A stretch of DNA of 64,000 nucleotides, taken from contig CAZSNP010000004.1 in NCBI GenBank assembly GCA_964608265.1, forward strand, positions 1 to 64,000, read 5' to 3'. Under the pieces are notes generated by a model. It saw nothing but the letters and a program-made list of their open reading frames with translations. It did not search any database and was not told the origin of the DNA. Position 1 is the first letter of the stretch. Each line of letters starts with the position of its first letter. The stretch comes from JANWXR01 sp964608265 (GTDB taxonomy: Bacteria; Chloroflexota; Anaerolineae; Anaerolineales; UBA6663). A program made the position numbers and the translations under genes. Below are positions 21,212-28,860 of the stretch, piece by piece.

Positions 21212-22396
21212 ATGACCCCAGACTTTCACGCCCAGGCCGAGGCGCTGTTGTCGTGGATGAGTGAGCGGCGGCGCGATTTTCATCGCCACCCGGAGCTGGG
21301 CTTTCAGGAGGTGCGCACCGCCGGCATCGTGGCGCAGGAGTTGAACAGCCTCGGGCTGGAGGTGACGACGGGCGTGGGCAAGACGGGCGTGGTCGGCCTG
21401 CTCGAAGGCGACCGGCCCGGCCCGACCGTGCTGCTGCGCTTCGATATGGATGCGTTGCCCATCCACGAAACCAACACCACCGACTACGTCTCGCAGAACG
21501 CCGGGGTGATGCACGCTTGCGGCCACGATGGGCACACGGCGATTGGCCTGGCCGTGGCGAAGATGCTCGCGCCGCTGCGGACTCAGCTCGCCGGAACGTT
21601 GAAATTCGTCTTTCAGCCGGCGGAGGAGGGTTTGGGCGGCGCGGAGGCGATGGTCGCCGACGGCGTGATGGATACGATCGGGCCGAAGGTGGAGCGCTCG
21701 CTGGCCCTGCACCTGTGGAACGAGAGCCCGGTGGGCTGGGTGGCGGCGACCGACGGCCCGGCGATGGCGGCCTCCGAGCGCTTCTACGTTCACCTGCAGG
21801 GGAAGGGCAGCCACGGGGCCGCGCCACATCAGGGCCGCGACCCGCTGCTCGCCGGCGCGCAGATCGTCAACGCGCTGCAATCCATCGTCAGCCGCAACAC
21901 CGCCCCGCTCGAAAGCGCTGTGCTCTCCGTCACCATCTTCAAAGCCGGCCAGGCCTTCAACGTCGTGCCCGACACCGCCTTCCTCGGCGGCACCATCCGC
22001 ACCTTCAACCCCGAGGTTCGGACGCTGGTGCTTCAGCGTATCGTCGCGATCAGCGAGGGCGTGGCGCGGGCGCTGGGCTGCGAGGCGAAGGTGGAGTTGA
22101 AGAAGATCGCGCCCGCCACGGTGAACGAGGCCGGGATGGCGGCCCGCGTGCGCGAGTTGGCCCGCAGCCTGCCCGGCGTCACCGAGGTCGTGGATAACGA
22201 GCGCACGATGGGCAGCGAGGACATGGCGTACATGATGGACAGCGTGCCCGGCTGCTACTTCTTCGTCGGGTCGAACAACGCGGAGAAGGAGTTGAACTTC
22301 CCCCACCATCATCCGCGCTTCGACTTCGACGAGCGGGCGCTCGTCATCGGCGCGGCGCTGATGGCCCGCGCGGCGAGTGATTACGTGATGGGGTGA
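21212..22396 (+). CDS. M20D-family amidohydrolase (N-acyl amino acid / hippurate hydrolase-like)
   Basis: 394 residues, zinc-dependent hydrolase that removes acyl groups from N-acylated amino acids. Metal ligands lie in HACGHDGHTA (about 104-113), in FQPAEEG (137-143, catalytic and bridging Glu) and in the C-terminal HHHPRFDFDE. RRDFHRHPELGFQE opens the protein and the dimerisation domain follows KGSHGAAPHQGRDP. GSEDMAYMM is also typical. Start ATG 21212 has GGAG 9 bases upstream within AGCAAGGACATG. The family includes IAA-amino acid hydrolases; the natural substrate is not evident here. It stands alone downstream of a repeat. Confidence 0.93.
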   Translation: MTPDFHAQAEALLSWMSERRRDFHRHPELGFQEVRTAGIVAQELNSLGLEVTTGVGKTGVVGLLEGDRPGPTVLLRFDMDALPIHETNTTDYVSQNAGVMHACGHDGHTAIGLAVAKMLAPLRTQLAGTLKFVFQPAEEGLGGAEAMVADGVMDTIGPKVERSLALHLWNESPVGWVAATDGPAMAASERFYVHLQGKGSHGAAPHQGRDPLLAGAQIVNALQSIVSRNTAPLESAVLSVTIFKAGQAFNVVPDTAFLGGTIRTFNPEVRTLVLQRIVAISEGVARALGCEAKVELKKIAPATVNEAGMAARVRELARSLPGVTEVVDNERTMGSEDMAYMMDSVPGCYFFVGSNNAEKELNFPHHHPRFDFDERALVIGAALMARAASDYVMG

Positions 22397-22501
22397 GGGG
22401 TTTGCGACTGTGCGAGAAATGAAAGCGCACCCGAGGCCGGGCGGGTTTTCGGTTACAGGGGCAACGGGGCGGGTTAGGCGGCATCCTCTTCAAACGCTAC
22501 C

Positions 22502-22792
22502 TCACTTTCCCTGTCGAGCGTATCTCCGAGCGGCGATATCGTACGCTTCGGCCAGCAACGCGCGTACCTGCTCAAAGGTCCCTTCACCCGGTGACAACAC
22601 ACAGATGAAGTTCTGCGCCGCATATTCCGGGTGGGGCATGATGACGTCCAGGGCGGCGAAATCATAGCCCTGGACATCATTCATTTGCGGGCCGAAGCGA
22701 GATTGAAATGTTTGCCGGCTGACCCCGATGTTCAAGCGAAACACCCCCGGACGATCCGGGTCGGCTCTTACCACAGCTCGCCCGGACGCCAC
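22502..22792 (-). pseudogene. DUF6194-like protein, N-terminally truncated
   Basis: The 96-residue frame carries only the C-terminal half of a DUF6194-type protein: DRPGVFRLNIGVSRQTF, DFAALDVIMPHPEYA and EQVRALLAEAYDIAARRYA. Relatives I remember are about 150 residues with a conserved N-terminal part that is missing here. Its start overlaps the end of the acetyltransferase gene by 25 bases. It may still be translated as a short product, but it reads like a gene fused to its neighbour by deletion. A second remnant lies on the other side of the acetyltransferase gene. Confidence 0.6.
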
Positions 22793-23298
22793 TCCGCTGA
22801 CAGGGGCGAGGTCGGGTTCAACGCCGGTGTACGGGGCAAGCGGAGGATCATGACCTCCTCATCGGGGGTCGGCAACAAGCCGGCCGGCGTCCGAATAGAA
22901 AGTGGCCCGTGCCATTGCTCCCAGCCCAATCTTGCATACCAGCCGTGCTCCGATGGGGAGAGGCCGCCTAAATCGAATTCGAGCAGGCTGGCCTGAAGGG
23001 CCCGCATCACGGCGGTTGCGAAGCCTTGCCGCTGGTAGCCGGGGTCGGTGGCGACGGCTTCGACGTAGGCGGTTCGCAACATCAGCGTGTGATCGTACTC
23101 CAACCAGCGCGTGACCCACAAGGCGTGACTCACCAGCACCCCATCCACGTAAGCGAGGACGTGGGTTGGATCCACAAATGTCTGCATGATCGGTTCGAAA
23201 TCTTCCTCATAGGCCCGCGAGCACAAGCCGGCCACCTCGGCCCGCCGGCGCGGCGACAGGTCCATACCTCGAACGAAACTGAGGTTTAGTTGCGTCAC
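22768..23298 (-). CDS. GNAT acetyltransferase, aminoglycoside 2'-N-acetyltransferase-like
   Basis: 176 residues, single GNAT domain. The acetyl-CoA motif is VATDPGYQRQGFATAVM. The segments LGGLSPSEHGWYARLGWEQW, RTPAGLLPTPDEEVMIL and the C-terminal PLSAEWRPGELW resemble the chromosomal AAC(2')-I family closely in layout. Such enzymes acetylate aminoglycosides, and in several bacteria also cell-wall or other amines, so resistance is a possible but unproven role. The start overlaps the upstream remnant by four bases (ATGA). It is preceded by an AlkD-like fragment and followed by a DUF6194 fragment, an unusual setting for an intact gene. Confidence 0.82.
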   Translation of the reverse strand: MTQLNLSFVRGMDLSPRRRAEVAGLCSRAYEEDFEPIMQTFVDPTHVLAYVDGVLVSHALWVTRWLEYDHTLMLRTAYVEAVATDPGYQRQGFATAVMRALQASLLEFDLGGLSPSEHGWYARLGWEQWHGPLSIRTPAGLLPTPDEEVMILRLPRTPALNPTSPLSAEWRPGELW

Positions 23299-23528
23299 GG
23301 TTGCCGCCCTGTGCTCCGCCTCTCTGCGTCACCTCGCAGATACGCGGTGAACTCGCTGCCATAGCGCCCCCCTGTTTCGCGCAAGACCCAACCAACGGCC
23401 ATCTGCACGGGATGCCGGTCGTCGTTGAGGCATTTCGTCGCCAGCGGCTCGACTTTTTCCCAGGGCAGGAAGACGGCCAGCGCCTCGACAACGTCACTGT
23501 GGTACGCCTGCCATTGTCTCCGGTTCAT
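23295..23528 (-). pseudogene. Fragment of an AlkD-like (HEAT-repeat) DNA glycosylase
   Basis: 77 residues. LATKCLNDDRHPVQMAVGWV, LRETGGRYGSEFTAYLRG match the end of AlkD-like DNA alkylation repair proteins, where a Trp-Ala/Val-Leu-Arg-Glu helix is typical. Those proteins have about 220-240 residues, so about two thirds are missing. Its TGA overlaps the acetyltransferase ATG, so the fragment may still serve as a translation leader. The family match is from memory of a short motif and is moderate. Confidence 0.45.
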
Positions 23529-23552
23529 GTTCGTGGCTGGTAAGTCTATGCT

Positions 23553-24035
23553 TCAATACACCCAGGGCAACAACTTGCGCACGCGCCGCTGATAGGCCGC
23601 ATAGTCGGCGAACTTCCCCGCCAGCCAGCGCTCCTCGCGGCGCGACTTGATATCGAAGAACATGAACAGGATCACGGCGTACGCCAGCGTCAGCCAACTG
23701 GCGACGACGAGTGCCCAGCCCAGCGCACCGAGGATGAGGCCGCTGTAAATCGGGTGGCGCACGATGGCGTACGCGCCGCTCTGTACGAGCGTGGCATCAT
23801 CTTTGGGATGGGGCAGGGGCGTGAGGTTGCGCCCGAGGTTGAGCAGCCCCACCGCACCCAGCGCGCCGCCGGCCACGATGAGCGGCGCGCCGGCGAGCAG
23901 CGTGGCCGTGGCTGCCGGCGACCCCCAGCGCCCAACCCCCGCCCATTCGCGCGGGCCGAGCAACACCAGCGCGAACAGAAGGACCTGCACGATGACGTAC
24001 CACTCGCCGCGTTGATTCTTCCACCAGGCAATCAT
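23553..24035 (-). CDS. Isoprenylcysteine methyltransferase-like (ICMT/PEMT) membrane protein
   Basis: 160 residues with four or five membrane helices. The C-terminal half has the family signature: YAIVRHPIYSGLILGALGW followed by FFDIKSRREERWLAGKF and YAAYQRRVRKLLPWVY, which binds S-adenosylmethionine. LGRNLTPLP precedes it. Bacterial members methylate unknown small molecules or lipids; a specific substrate cannot be given. Full length for the family. The gene lies between the AlkD remnant and the TadE-like gene, all on the minus strand, with gaps of 24 and 23 bases. Confidence 0.88.
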   Translation of the reverse strand: MIAWWKNQRGEWYVIVQVLLFALVLLGPREWAGVGRWGSPAATATLLAGAPLIVAGGALGAVGLLNLGRNLTPLPHPKDDATLVQSGAYAIVRHPIYSGLILGALGWALVVASWLTLAYAVILFMFFDIKSRREERWLAGKFADYAAYQRRVRKLLPWVY

Positions 24036-24058
24036 GTTGTCTCCGGCCTGCCGCGCCC

Positions 24059-24484
24059 CTACGGCGCGTTCATTTCCGCGCTCGCCACCAAGTCAAACGT
24101 GATCTCACTCACGCCGGCAACGCGCGCCAAGACGGTGGGCGAATGCACCGAGCCGCGAACTAAAACCAGCTCCCCGTCGCTGACGATGTCAGTGAGGGTG
24201 ACGCGCCCCCCGGAATCCGCCAGCGCCGCCTCAGCCAGCGTGTACGCCGAGGGGCGGCCCTCGACCTCGGCGAGCCGCAGTTCGCGCACCGCCACGCCGT
24301 CCACCGTCACCACCTCCACCGCGCGCGCCGCCGCCCGCGCGGCCTGCGCCAGCGCCGCCTGCCCGATGCGGACGTTGCCCAGCAGCAGCGCACCCTCTAC
24401 GCTCAAACCCAATAACAGAATCAGACCCACGCCCAGCGCCAGTTGAAAGGCGAGATTGGTCAGGCGGTCTGCGGAGGAGCGCAC
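24059..24484 (-). CDS. TadE/TadG-like pseudopilin-type protein
   Basis: 141 residues. An N-terminal membrane helix (FQLALGVGLILLLGLSVEGALLL) is followed by QAALAQAARAAARAVE, the Ala/Arg-rich helix seen after the TadE helix. The C-terminal part ends in GVSEITFDLVASAEMNAP, resembling the strand pattern of TadE-like minor pseudopilins. Such proteins take part in Flp pili or other surface appendages, but no tad genes are near. The start is GTG 24484, six bases after TACAAT (24496-24491), a leaderless arrangement; the longer frame to 24538 would include the promoter. Confidence 0.6.
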   Translation of the reverse strand: MRSSADRLTNLAFQLALGVGLILLLGLSVEGALLLGNVRIGQAALAQAARAAARAVEVVTVDGVAVRELRLAEVEGRPSAYTLAEAALADSGGRVTLTDIVSDGELVLVRGSVHSPTVLARVAGVSEITFDLVASAEMNAP

Positions 24485-24490
24485 GCAGGG

Positions 24491-24496
24491 ATTGTA
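24491..24496 (-). promoter_or_regulatory. -10 box TACAAT, leaderless, of the TadE-like gene
   Basis: Six bases separate it from GTG 24484 on the minus strand. Confidence 0.55.
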
Positions 24497-24662
24497 TCGT
24501 GACCGCCGGCTGAGAGCAGCGGGATTGTGCGGGTGCATTCCAGATTATTGGCCGCTCCTTCGACTGCGGCCCGCAAAAGCGGCTGGCCTCCGCTCAGGAT
24601 GCGGCCCCGCCAAAATGTAGAAATGCACCCGGATTGTGCAAGCGGGGGCGAGGCTCCGCGAG

Positions 24663-24668
24663 TAGAAT
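24663..24668 (+). promoter_or_regulatory. -10 box TAGAAT, leaderless, of the sirtuin gene
   Basis: Six bases separate it from ATG 24675. No Shine-Dalgarno is present. Confidence 0.55.
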
Positions 24669-24674
24669 CTCGGC

Positions 24675-25409
24675 ATGCCCATTCCGAACGAGGTCATTCG
24701 TTCACTGCGCGCGGCGCGCCGCCTCGCCGCCCTCACCGGCGCAGGCATCAGCGCCGAGAGCGGCGTGCCGACTTTTCGGGAGGCGCAGACGGGATTGTGG
24801 GCGCAGTACCGGCCCGAGGAGCTCGCTACGCCGGCGGCCTTTCGGCGCGAGCCGAAACTGGTGTGGGAGTGGTATGCGTGGCGGCGGGCGCTGGTCGGCG
24901 GCGCGCAGCCCAACGCCGGTCACCTGGCCCTGGCGCAGCTCGAAGCGCGAGGGCCGCACTTCAGCCTCATCACGCAAAATGTGGATGGCCTGCACCAGCG
25001 CGCCGGCAGCCGCAACGTTATCGAATTGCACGGAAACATCACGCGCACCAAATGCTTCGATTGCGACCGGCCCGCCCATTCGTGGTCGGAGGCTGACGGC
25101 GTGCCGCCGAGGTGCCCGGTCTGCGGGGGGTGGTTGCGCCCGGATGTGGTGTGGTTTCACGAGCCGCTGCCGCGCGCGGCGCTGGCAGCCGCGGTCGAGG
25201 CGGCGCATTCGTGCGATGTGTTCCTCTCCATCGGCACGAGCGCGCTGGTCGAGCCGGCGGCCTCGCTGCCGGTCGAGGCCCTGCGCGCCGGGGCGGTCGT
25301 CGTCGAGGTCAACCCCCAGCCGACCCCGCTCAGCGAGCGCGCCGCTTTTGTGCTGCGCGGCCCGGCCGGCGAAGTGCTGCCCGAGATGGTGCGTTGCCTG
25401 GCGGCTTAG
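24675..25409 (+). CDS. cobB: Sirtuin, NAD-dependent protein deacylase (class III, desuccinylase-like)
   Basis: 244 residues. NAD-binding motifs ALTGAGISAESGVPTFR, TQNVDGLHQRAG and catalytic ELHGN (His) are intact. The zinc site has CFDCDRP and CPVCGGW. The acyl pocket contains WYAWRR, with Tyr and Arg spaced as in SIRT5/CobB enzymes that remove succinyl, malonyl and acetyl groups. It is therefore likely to reverse acyl-CoA-derived lysine modification in the cytosol, which fits a genome with acyl-CoA carboxylase genes nearby. Start ATG 24675 by the -10 box. It ends convergently with the GH31 gene, overlapping by four bases. Confidence 0.93.
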   Translation: MPIPNEVIRSLRAARRLAALTGAGISAESGVPTFREAQTGLWAQYRPEELATPAAFRREPKLVWEWYAWRRALVGGAQPNAGHLALAQLEARGPHFSLITQNVDGLHQRAGSRNVIELHGNITRTKCFDCDRPAHSWSEADGVPPRCPVCGGWLRPDVVWFHEPLPRAALAAAVEAAHSCDVFLSIGTSALVEPAASLPVEALRAGAVVVEVNPQPTPLSERAAFVLRGPAGEVLPEMVRCLAA

Positions 25410-27775
25410 GTCGCACCCTCCACGTCGAGGCGCGTGGCGCGCTGTGTCGCACACGCGGCGCTCACACGCACCGTTTGCGCCACGGGGTCGTGCTCCCACT
25501 CCGGCCACGGCTGACCGTCCAGCCGCACGCCGCGCGGGGCTGACGCTCGATGCAGCACAACGGTGACGCGACGCGACTCGGCTTCCCCCGGAAAGCGGCC
25601 CTGCGTTGCTCCAATCACCAACAACAGCTTCCCATTACTTGCCTCCATTGAAATCCGCGTGATTGAATACTCCCCGCGCAGGTAGCCGCGCGTGCGGCCA
25701 TCATCATCGTACAGCGTGAACGCGGCGGGGTAGGGCGGGAAGCAGTGCAGTTCGAGTTCGTCGAAGCGGTGGTCGAACGGGATGTGCTGCATCAGCGGGC
25801 CGAGCGGGATGAGGCTGCCGCCGCGCGCGAGCAGCGGCAGGCGGTCGGGCGGGGCGGCGTACTCGATGGTCGCGCCGCCCGCGTGCGAGCCCGTTGTCCA
25901 CCAATCGTGCCACCTGCCCTCGGGCAGCGCGATGCGGCGCGAGTTTGCGCCCGCCTCGACGATGGGCGCGACGAGCAGCGATGGGCCAAGCATGTATTGC
26001 GTCGCTTCATCCGCGAAGCGCGCGTCGGCCTGAAATTCGAGCAGCACCGGGCGCACGGGCGGGATTCCGGTGCGATGCGCTTCGTGCGCGAGCGCGTAGA
26101 AGTACGGCAGCAACCGGTAGCGCAGTTCGGCGTACTTGCGGAAGTTGGCCTCGGTCGCCGCGCCGTGCGACCACGGGAAGCGCGTGGCGTCGGCCTCGGG
26201 CGGCCGCCAGAAGTAGCGGGCAATGGGGTTGAGCAGCGCCCACTGCGCGTAACGCCGGTGCGTCTCGGGCGTGGTTGTGCCGTCGAGGCCGAACACATCC
26301 GCCGTCCAGTGCGCGAAGCCGAGCAGGCTCATGTTCAGCCCGGCGCGCAGCGTGCGGCGGATGTGCTCGAAGGTCGGGTGTTGATCGCCGAGGAAAAGGG
26401 CCGGGAAGCGCTGCGAGCCGACCCACGTCGAGCGCGCGTACACAAACGGGCGGCGATCCTCGGGCATGCCCTCGAACAGCGCGCGGCTGTAGAAGAATCC
26501 GTACAGGTTGTGATACTCGCGCCCGCTCATCCCGATGTGGCTGCGCGCGTCGGCGGGCAGGTATTCGCCGTCGTCGTTCTTGAAGAACTGCACGCCCTCG
26601 TCGTAGCGCGGCTGCATCAGCCCGTTGAACCAGCGTGCGGCCTCGGGGTTGGTGAAGTCCACCATCCCGCCCGCGCCGAACCACCACCTGGCGTCGTCAT
26701 GTGCGAAGTAACCTTTGGCCCTGCCGTCGGCGTACTCGGGCAGGGCCCGCTCGTCATCGCCTGGCTGAGTCCTCGGCAAGTTGCCGGCCAGCGTGTTGAG
26801 CAGCCAGCGCTGAAACGGGCGATTGCGCGAGTTAATGAACGGCGTGACGATCAGTCCAAGCTTGATGCCCAACGACTGAAGGCCGGCGATGAGGGATGAG
26901 GGATGAGGGATGAGGGCTTTGCGCCACTTGAAATTGTGAAAGCGCTCTTCCCAGTGATAGTCGAGGATGACAGCATCGAGCGGGAGGCTGCGGGCGCGAT
27001 GCTCTTGCACACGCTGCAGCACGATATCCTGATGCTCCTGCGGATACCCGGTCACCATCAGCCCGAAGGCCCAGCGCGGCGGGAGGGCCGGTCGGCCGGT
27101 GAGGGCGGTATACGTCCGCAGCATCTCTTTGAAACTCGGGCCGTAGATGAAGACGTAGTCGGCGTTGGGGCCGGCGGCGTCAATCTTCATCACCCCTTGT
27201 GCGGGGTCAATGGTGAATTGCGCCGGGTGGCTGTTGAGGAGCCAGATCGCGTAGCCGCGCGAACTGAGAAAAACGGGTAACGCCGCATAGGTCTCGCGGT
27301 CCTGCAACAGCGCAATCGCGTCGCGGATGCGCAACCGCACCGTGCCGCGCTCTCGGCGCAAGGCGTTGAACCACTCGCCCCAGCCGTAAAAACCCTCCCC
27401 CGGCTCGATGGCGAACGACAGGCTCACCCCATCATCGGCGCGGTCGTCCTCCACCCGCACCTCGGTGGCGGAGATATCGAGCACGAGGCGCGGTGAGAGT
27501 CGGCGCGCGTCAGGGCCGAAGCGCGGCGGGGCGGATTCGTGAAACGTGAAACGTGAGGCCGGATGAACGATGGAGACGAGACCATCGTTCACGCTGACGT
27601 TGAGTTGCGGGCTATTCGGCGCGACGGGCGGCTGCGGCAGCAGCACATGGCTGAGCCAGGGCCGGTCGGGGGGGATTTCGTTGTTGGGCGGGGCGTGAGT
27701 GATGCGAACGGCGGTGGGGGTGAGAAACTGGGCGCGGATGTTTTGGCCGGTGGCTGTAAAATGCTGCGCGCCCAT
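25406..27775 (-). CDS. Glycoside hydrolase family 31 (alpha-glucosidase/xylosidase-like)
   Basis: 789 residues. N-terminal beta-sandwich (about 1-215), then a catalytic barrel with LDAVILDYHWEERF, the nucleophile region QFFKNDDGEYLP, and LFLGDQHPTFEHIR holding the Asp expected as acid/base, then C-terminal beta domains. It hydrolyses terminal alpha-linked sugars; there is no signal peptide, so it should act in the cytosol. A dehydrogenase gene that may act on sugars is divergent. The start is ATG 27775, six bases after TAAAAT (27787-27782). Two simple repeats are in frame: one at 26888-26916 (read IPHPSSLIAGL) and a shorter one at 27536-27553 (read RFTFHES). Confidence 0.9.
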   Translation of the reverse strand: MGAQHFTATGQNIRAQFLTPTAVRITHAPPNNEIPPDRPWLSHVLLPQPPVAPNSPQLNVSVNDGLVSIVHPASRFTFHESAPPRFGPDARRLSPRLVLDISATEVRVEDDRADDGVSLSFAIEPGEGFYGWGEWFNALRRERGTVRLRIRDAIALLQDRETYAALPVFLSSRGYAIWLLNSHPAQFTIDPAQGVMKIDAAGPNADYVFIYGPSFKEMLRTYTALTGRPALPPRWAFGLMVTGYPQEHQDIVLQRVQEHRARSLPLDAVILDYHWEERFHNFKWRKALIPHPSSLIAGLQSLGIKLGLIVTPFINSRNRPFQRWLLNTLAGNLPRTQPGDDERALPEYADGRAKGYFAHDDARWWFGAGGMVDFTNPEAARWFNGLMQPRYDEGVQFFKNDDGEYLPADARSHIGMSGREYHNLYGFFYSRALFEGMPEDRRPFVYARSTWVGSQRFPALFLGDQHPTFEHIRRTLRAGLNMSLLGFAHWTADVFGLDGTTTPETHRRYAQWALLNPIARYFWRPPEADATRFPWSHGAATEANFRKYAELRYRLLPYFYALAHEAHRTGIPPVRPVLLEFQADARFADEATQYMLGPSLLVAPIVEAGANSRRIALPEGRWHDWWTTGSHAGGATIEYAAPPDRLPLLARGGSLIPLGPLMQHIPFDHRFDELELHCFPPYPAAFTLYDDDGRTRGYLRGEYSITRISMEASNGKLLLVIGATQGRFPGEAESRRVTVVLHRASAPRGVRLDGQPWPEWEHDPVAQTVRVSAACATQRATRLDVEGAT
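26888..26916 (-). repeat. In-frame simple repeat (gatgagg units) in the GH31 gene
   Basis: GATGAGGGATGAGGGATGAG continues to four units. On the coding strand it reads CCTCATCCC and encodes IPHPSSLI in a barrel loop before LQSLGIKLG. Confidence 0.65.
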
Positions 27776-27781
27776 AGTGGC

Positions 27782-27787
27782 ATTTTA
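27782..27787 (-). promoter_or_regulatory. -10 box TAAAAT, leaderless, of the GH31 gene
   Basis: Six bases separate it from ATG 27775 on the minus strand. Confidence 0.55.
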
Positions 27788-27788
27788 C

Positions 27789-27835
27789 AAGAGTCTCGCG
27801 CAACGACGCCAAGACGCTCAGGAAACTGAAAGGAT
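27789..27835. repeat. Half copy of the CGCAAAG-type palindromic repeat
   Basis: CTCGCGCAACGACGCCAAGACGC resembles the left arm of the copies at 5757 and 21117; the right arm is missing. It lies between the divergent GH31 and dehydrogenase genes. Confidence 0.4.
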
Positions 27836-27840
27836 GCTGC

Positions 27841-28827
27841 ATGACCACCCTCCGCTGGGGCCTGCTCGGCACGGCCCGCATCAATCGCGCCCTTATCCCG
27901 CCGCTGCGCGTCTCGCCGCGCAACCGCGTGACGACGGTCGCCAGCCGCGACCGGGCCAAGGCCGAGGCGTACGCGCGCGAGTGGGGCATCCCGCGCGCCC
28001 ACGGCAGCTACGAGGCGCTGCTCGCCGACGCCGAGGTGGACGTGATTTACAACCCGCTGCCCAATCACCTGCACGCTGAGTGGACGATCAGGGCGTTGCA
28101 GGCGGGCAAGCATGTGCTGTGCGAGAAACCCCTCGCCCTCACGCCGGCCGAGGTGGAGGCGATGGCGGCGGCGGCGGCGGCGAGCGGCAAGGTGCTGATG
28201 GAGGCGTTCATGTATCGCCATCATCCGCAAACGCTGAAGGTGAAAGAACTGGTACAGGGCGGCGCGATCGGCGCGCTGCAACTGGTGCGCGGCGCATTCT
28301 CCTTCCCGCTGACGCGCGACGCTGATGTGCGCTTGGTGAAAGAGTGGGGCGGCGGCTCGATCTGGGATGTGGGCTGTTATCCCATCAGCTACGCGCGCTA
28401 CATCGCCGGCGCCGAGCCGGTCGAGGTGTTCGGCCAGCAGTTCATTGGCCGCGGCGCGGTGGATGAGGCCTTTATCGGGCAGATGCGGTTCCCCGGCGAC
28501 GTGTTCGCCCAATTCGATTCGGCCTTCCGCTCGCCGTTCCGCACCCAGCTCGAAATCGTCGGCAGCGCCGGCCTCATCACCGTGGCCGTGCCGTTCAAGC
28601 CGGGGCTGAACGAGTCCATCAGCCTGACTCGCGACGATGCCAGTGAAACGATTAGCGTGCCGGGGCAGGAGCTGTACCGCGGCGAAGTCGAGGACATGGC
28701 CGATGCGATTCTGAACGGCACGCCGCCGCGCGTGTCGCTGGCCGACAGCCGGGGCAACGTGGCGACGATGGTGGCGCTGTTGCAATCGGCGCGCGAGGGG
28801 AGGGCGGTGAAAACAGGAAACGGATGA
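27841..28827 (+). CDS. Gfo/Idh/MocA-family NAD(P)-dependent oxidoreductase
   Basis: 328 residues. N-terminal Rossmann domain: LRWGLLGTARINRALIPPL, VTTVASRDRAKAEAYAREWG, VIYNPLPNHLHAEW and the family signature LCEKPLALTPAEVEAM with the conserved EKP. The C-terminal substrate domain has EAFMYRHHPQ, GGSIWDVGCYPISYARY and the catalytic-type Asp/His positions of that motif. It oxidises or reduces a sugar, inositol or similar polyol; exact substrate unknown. GAAAGG lies a few bases upstream of ATG 27841. The neighbouring divergent GH31 gene suggests a shared role in carbohydrate use. Confidence 0.93.
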   Translation: MTTLRWGLLGTARINRALIPPLRVSPRNRVTTVASRDRAKAEAYAREWGIPRAHGSYEALLADAEVDVIYNPLPNHLHAEWTIRALQAGKHVLCEKPLALTPAEVEAMAAAAAASGKVLMEAFMYRHHPQTLKVKELVQGGAIGALQLVRGAFSFPLTRDADVRLVKEWGGGSIWDVGCYPISYARYIAGAEPVEVFGQQFIGRGAVDEAFIGQMRFPGDVFAQFDSAFRSPFRTQLEIVGSAGLITVAVPFKPGLNESISLTRDDASETISVPGQELYRGEVEDMADAILNGTPPRVSLADSRGNVATMVALLQSAREGRAVKTGNG

Positions 28828-28860
28828 TCGGTGACCGATGATCAGGCCGGCAATCGTCCG

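Noticed and set aside
22410..22667. 85-codon plus-strand frame after the M20 hydrolase gene
   Set aside because: It is opposite the DUF6194-like fragment, whose minus-strand translation shows family motifs.
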